Below are positions 22,699-25,065 of a DNA stretch of 25,065 bases, one piece after another. The DNA comes from Nitrospiraceae bacterium UBA6905. Lineage in GTDB: Bacteria; Nitrospirota; Thermodesulfovibrionia; Thermodesulfovibrionales; UBA6898. The stretch is taken from positions 1 through 25,065 of the forward strand of contig DKBH01000045.1 in the NCBI GenBank assembly GCA_002451165.1, given 5' to 3'. The notes beneath the pieces were generated by a model that was given only the letters and a program-made list of their open reading frames with translations, was not told the DNA's origin and made no database searches. How positions within the stretch are numbered: position 1 is the first letter of the stretch; every line of letters begins with the position of its first letter. The translations under genes were made by a program, and so were the position numbers.

Positions 22699-23526
22699 TT
22701 ACCAGCTATACGCAACGCCGAGTCCGTAGACAAATTGATTCGAATCTCCCCGTTTATCCACAATCGGGCTGTCTGATGCATCACTGACAAGAGCAAAATA
22801 CTTGACACCAGCCGCAACATGCCAGTTCATCGAAAAGTGAAAGACCGCAGCCAGCTGAGCATTCACATCCCTGAACCCTTCGCCTGCCTCAAACTTCTTC
22901 AGCCCTGACCGTGCTGAGTCCCTGCTGTCTACCCCGAAGTAGGTATCCATGTACTGGGAGTTGCCGTAGGTCGCGCCAACGCCGATCTGCAGGTCAATGG
23001 GCTTGCTCACAGGGTACCAGTAGCGCGCACCACCCTGGACGAGCCACCCGCGGTACACATCACCTGCATCGCCGTAAAACGTCAGCGAGGTAACAAAACG
23101 GTGCCGCGGATTAGACTTGTTCTTCCAGACATAACCGGCTGATATACCGACGTCGGCCGTATCGTCAATATCTCTCATCTTATCCACCCTATCATCATCA
23201 ACATCGTCGCGGCCAGGCCGGTAGTTCAGGACTGGTGCGAGAATAAAATTTGGATGGTTCAAGACGTTGAAGGAAAGCTCTGTCGCTATGAGTTGGAGAT
23301 ATCTCTCCGACCCCGCCAAGGTCCAACGGAAAAACGGGGCTGCAGCCACCGTATAATTGTCAGACCCCAAATAGTCCGGGATCATGCCTACTCCCAGCCC
23401 AACAACATTGGGAATGTTTTCGATAGCAACCGGGCTGTCTATTCCAGCTGCCAGGGCTCCTGAAGCGAACAACATTGCGGCCAAAACTGCGATGCCTCCA
23501 ATCACACTCCTTTTAAGCCTGCACAT
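22699..23526 (-). CDS. MipA/OmpV-family outer-membrane protein
   Basis: This is an outer-membrane barrel. The 275-residue product has a signal peptide (about 1-26, GALA-AG), then the family opening VGLGVGMIPDYLGSDNYTVAAAPFFRW, a central DVGISAGYVWKN strand pair, and a closing strand FVYGLGVAYSW with terminal aromatic Trp. MipA was named as a scaffold for murein enzymes, but most family members have no assigned role. GAAAGGGGAG precedes the ATG. It is the third gene of a short operon after the DUF2950 and lipoprotein genes, 18 bases from the latter, and is followed by a terminator. Confidence 0.88.
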   Translation of the reverse strand: MCRLKRSVIGGIAVLAAMLFASGALAAGIDSPVAIENIPNVVGLGVGMIPDYLGSDNYTVAAAPFFRWTLAGSERYLQLIATELSFNVLNHPNFILAPVLNYRPGRDDVDDDRVDKMRDIDDTADVGISAGYVWKNKSNPRHRFVTSLTFYGDAGDVYRGWLVQGGARYWYPVSKPIDLQIGVGATYGNSQYMDTYFGVDSRDSARSGLKKFEAGEGFRDVNAQLAAVFHFSMNWHVAAGVKYFALVSDASDSPIVDKRGDSNQFVYGLGVAYSW

Positions 23527-23544
23527 AACTTACTCCCCTTTCTC

Positions 23545-23979
23545 TCACTTTGTCGTTAATGTATACGTAACGCCAAGACGCTCACATATCTTGTCAATAA
23601 CCCGCAGGGCCAGTTCCTTCTGTTCCTCTTTGCGGTCCTTTGCTTTAGGAATATCGGCAACGACCGCGACTTCGGTCTTGTCATCGCCCAGCGGCTTTGC
23701 CGAGAGCGAGGCAGTCTGTTTCCCATCCGTGACTTCAATGATACGCTTTTCAGCATCCTGTTTCGTGATCTTCAGTTCCTTCTCCTCAGCAAGGCTGACC
23801 GCTGCAGCATACACCTTGTCAGGCAGGGCAGGAATATCTGCTTTCGCATGATATTTCTCCTGATCTTCGTAGTACATAACTGCAACCGGTATTGCTGCGA
23901 CACATCCCAGGATCGACAATGCCATAACCGTCACGAGCAGCATACCCACCGACTTTGATACAATCTTCTCCTTGTTCAT
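23545..23979 (-). CDS. Small lipoprotein, DUF3568-like
   Basis: 144 residues from ATG 23979 with AGAGAGGAG upstream; a tandem ATG at 23982 is equally possible. The signal ends LSILGC (lipid Cys near residue 26), then VAAIPVAVMYY. A compact alpha/beta domain follows, with repeated short strands of the type KRIIEVTDGKQTASLSAKPL and KTEVAVVADI and a C-terminal helix (ALRVIDKICERLG). This layout resembles DUF3568-type lipoproteins; that name is tentative and no function is known. It lies between the DUF2950 gene (43 bases upstream) and the MipA gene (18 bases downstream). Confidence 0.72.
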   Translation of the reverse strand: MNKEKIVSKSVGMLLVTVMALSILGCVAAIPVAVMYYEDQEKYHAKADIPALPDKVYAAAVSLAEEKELKITKQDAEKRIIEVTDGKQTASLSAKPLGDDKTEVAVVADIPKAKDRKEEQKELALRVIDKICERLGVTYTLTTK

Positions 23980-24022
23980 CACCGATTACTCCTCTCTTAT
24001 ATCGTATGTTCCATTCTTTCTG

Positions 24023-25045
24023 TTATTCATTCTTTGTTTCAACCTTCTGCCACGTCTTGTCAGGGTCAAAGGATGTCATTGCCTTCGCAATCTTCGCGGT
24101 GCCCTTGCCGAGGTCCTTCTCATATACCACACCGTCATGGTTCACCATAAACGTCATCACGCCGGAGTTTCCGTATTTTGCCGGATAGGCAACTACAGCA
24201 AAGCCGCCGATCTGCCTGCCCTTCACCACATAATTGTAAGCACCGCCGGGAGCGTGCTTGCCCTGCTTCTTCATCATCCCGAAATAGTACCCGTGATAAG
24301 GTACGGGCTTGTTCTTCGTACCTGCCGTGGTGTAGCCTTCAGCCCTTGCATGCACCAGCAGTTCTCCCAGCGGGCTTGGCTCCTCTCCCTCCTTGGTCTT
24401 CCAGTAAAGGCCGTTCTTTTTTCCGGGATCGCTGCGGAATTTTTCGGCATATTCGAGGACACCATCGCTGTCTCTGTCTTTCATGGCATATTCCCGCTGG
24501 GCATCAACGACGGCAAGCATGGTCTGGATCGTAAAGAGTTCGTTCTGGCCGATGCGTCGGTTCAGGATCTCTTCCTTTCCCGCTTTGGTATCAAAAAACC
24601 ACTGGTCCCCTTGTTTCACCAGCGGTATGGGAAAGGGCCAATCCTTTTCCCCAACGATCAGGACCATCTTGTCCCCTTCTTTGCTCAAACTGTTCTTTTG
24701 GTCATAAGCGTGAATAAAGTGTTCACGCCGCTCCTTATCGCTTACAGGGTCTCCTGAAAATATCACCTCTTTTGCCTCTGGACCGAAAATTGCCATCACC
24801 TCTTTGTTGTTATCCGCTTTCACGGCAGCCATAGCAGCTTTTACTGCCTCTTCGGGTGAAGCAAACTCTTTCTGCTTATCCGCAGCTTCGGCCGCCATCC
24901 CGGCAATGGTCACAATGATTGCCATGACTGCCGCTGCAAAAAACAGAAGCATATGGTGCGAAGAGCTTTCTTTATCAGTCATGTCCGGAAGCATTGTTTT
25001 CTTCTCCCTTGCATATCCTTGTTTTAATATTTGATATATATTCAT
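24023..25045 (-). CDS. DUF2950 exported protein
   Basis: 340 residues. A membrane segment or signal (about 32-52) is followed by FASPEEAVKAAMAAVKADNNKEVMAIFGPEA, GEKDWPFPIPLV, WFFDTKAGKEEILNRRIGQNEL, AQREYAMKDRDSDGVLEYAEKF, PYHGYYFGM, GGFAVVAYPAKYGNSGVMTFMVNHDGVVYEKDLG and a short charged tail. These blocks are the DUF2950 family pattern. DRDSDGVLEY looks like a calcium-binding loop. The ATG at 25045 has AGGAGG at 6 bases. A start at 24994 has GGGAGAAG and would give a shorter cytoplasmic N-region, so the true start is open. The family's role is unknown. It is first in the three-gene unit, and its promoter lies outside the window. Confidence 0.82.
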   Translation of the reverse strand: MNIYQILKQGYAREKKTMLPDMTDKESSSHHMLLFFAAAVMAIIVTIAGMAAEAADKQKEFASPEEAVKAAMAAVKADNNKEVMAIFGPEAKEVIFSGDPVSDKERREHFIHAYDQKNSLSKEGDKMVLIVGEKDWPFPIPLVKQGDQWFFDTKAGKEEILNRRIGQNELFTIQTMLAVVDAQREYAMKDRDSDGVLEYAEKFRSDPGKKNGLYWKTKEGEEPSPLGELLVHARAEGYTTAGTKNKPVPYHGYYFGMMKKQGKHAPGGAYNYVVKGRQIGGFAVVAYPAKYGNSGVMTFMVNHDGVVYEKDLGKGTAKIAKAMTSFDPDKTWQKVETKNE

Positions 25046-25065
25046 GGCCTACCTCCTGCCGCCGC

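Noticed and set aside
1..25065. Mobile elements, phage genes, CRISPR arrays, tRNA or rRNA genes
   Set aside because: No transposase or integrase products, no terminal inverted repeats, no spaced direct repeats, and no tRNA-like cloverleaf were recognised by eye on either strand.

Overview
This 25 kb stretch is chromosomal DNA of a Gram-negative bacterium. Outer-membrane barrels, lipoproteins, a porin-cytochrome pair and a ClpS/ClpA/Aat set are all present. Base composition is moderately GC-rich and Shine-Dalgarno sites are strong (often AGGAGG). The gene types (decaheme cytochrome with an MtrB/PioB barrel, DUF2950, MipA, small Cys-rich exported proteins, a chemoreceptor tip of a type I associate with deltaproteobacteria) suggest an anaerobic or redox-versatile organism of the Desulfobacterota/Nitrospirota kind. 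That placement is inference. I recognise 21 protein genes and no RNA genes, IS elements, phage genes or CRISPR arrays.

Left block (about 60-3381, + strand): a promoter followed by clpS, clpA and aat. This is a compact bacterial N-degron operon: Aat adds Leu/Phe to N termini, ClpS recognises them, and ClpA unfolds them for ClpP, which is not in the window. It ends tail-to-tail with the next operon, only 5 bp between the genes, with a hairpin over both stop codons.

Redox block (9471 down to 3387, - strand): a consensus-like sigma-70 promoter drives four tightly packed genes. They encode a decaheme MtrA/DmsE/PioA-type lipoprotein cytochrome, an MtrB/PioB outer-membrane barrel, an orphan ABC-type substrate-binding protein (PF04392 type) and a methyl-accepting chemotaxis protein. 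The last two overlap by ATGA. I read this as an outer-membrane electron conduit built into one transcript with a two-part chemosensor, and it is the best candidate here for an undescribed system. A divergent MscS-family channel gene lies across a 436-bp intergenic region.

Envelope block (25045 down to 12564, - strand): thirteen consecutive genes point the same way, and every product looks exported or membrane-bound. From upstream to downstream they are: DUF2950 protein, small lipoprotein, MipA/OmpV barrel, a clear terminator, a seven-repeat beta-propeller, a six-Cys exported protein, a glycine-zipper protein, a four-Cys exported protein, a GLG1-type Cys-rich repeat protein, a DUF3313 lipoprotein, a YiiX-like permuted papain-fold hydrolase, a patatin type Vd autotransporter, an AapJ-like amino-acid-binding protein and an IT-superfamily (SLC13/ArsB-like) permease. 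The last five look like one transcript. It combines a surface lipase, a periplasmic hydrolase and an unusual pairing of a binding protein with a secondary permease, which could amount to lipid or amino-acyl salvage (inference).
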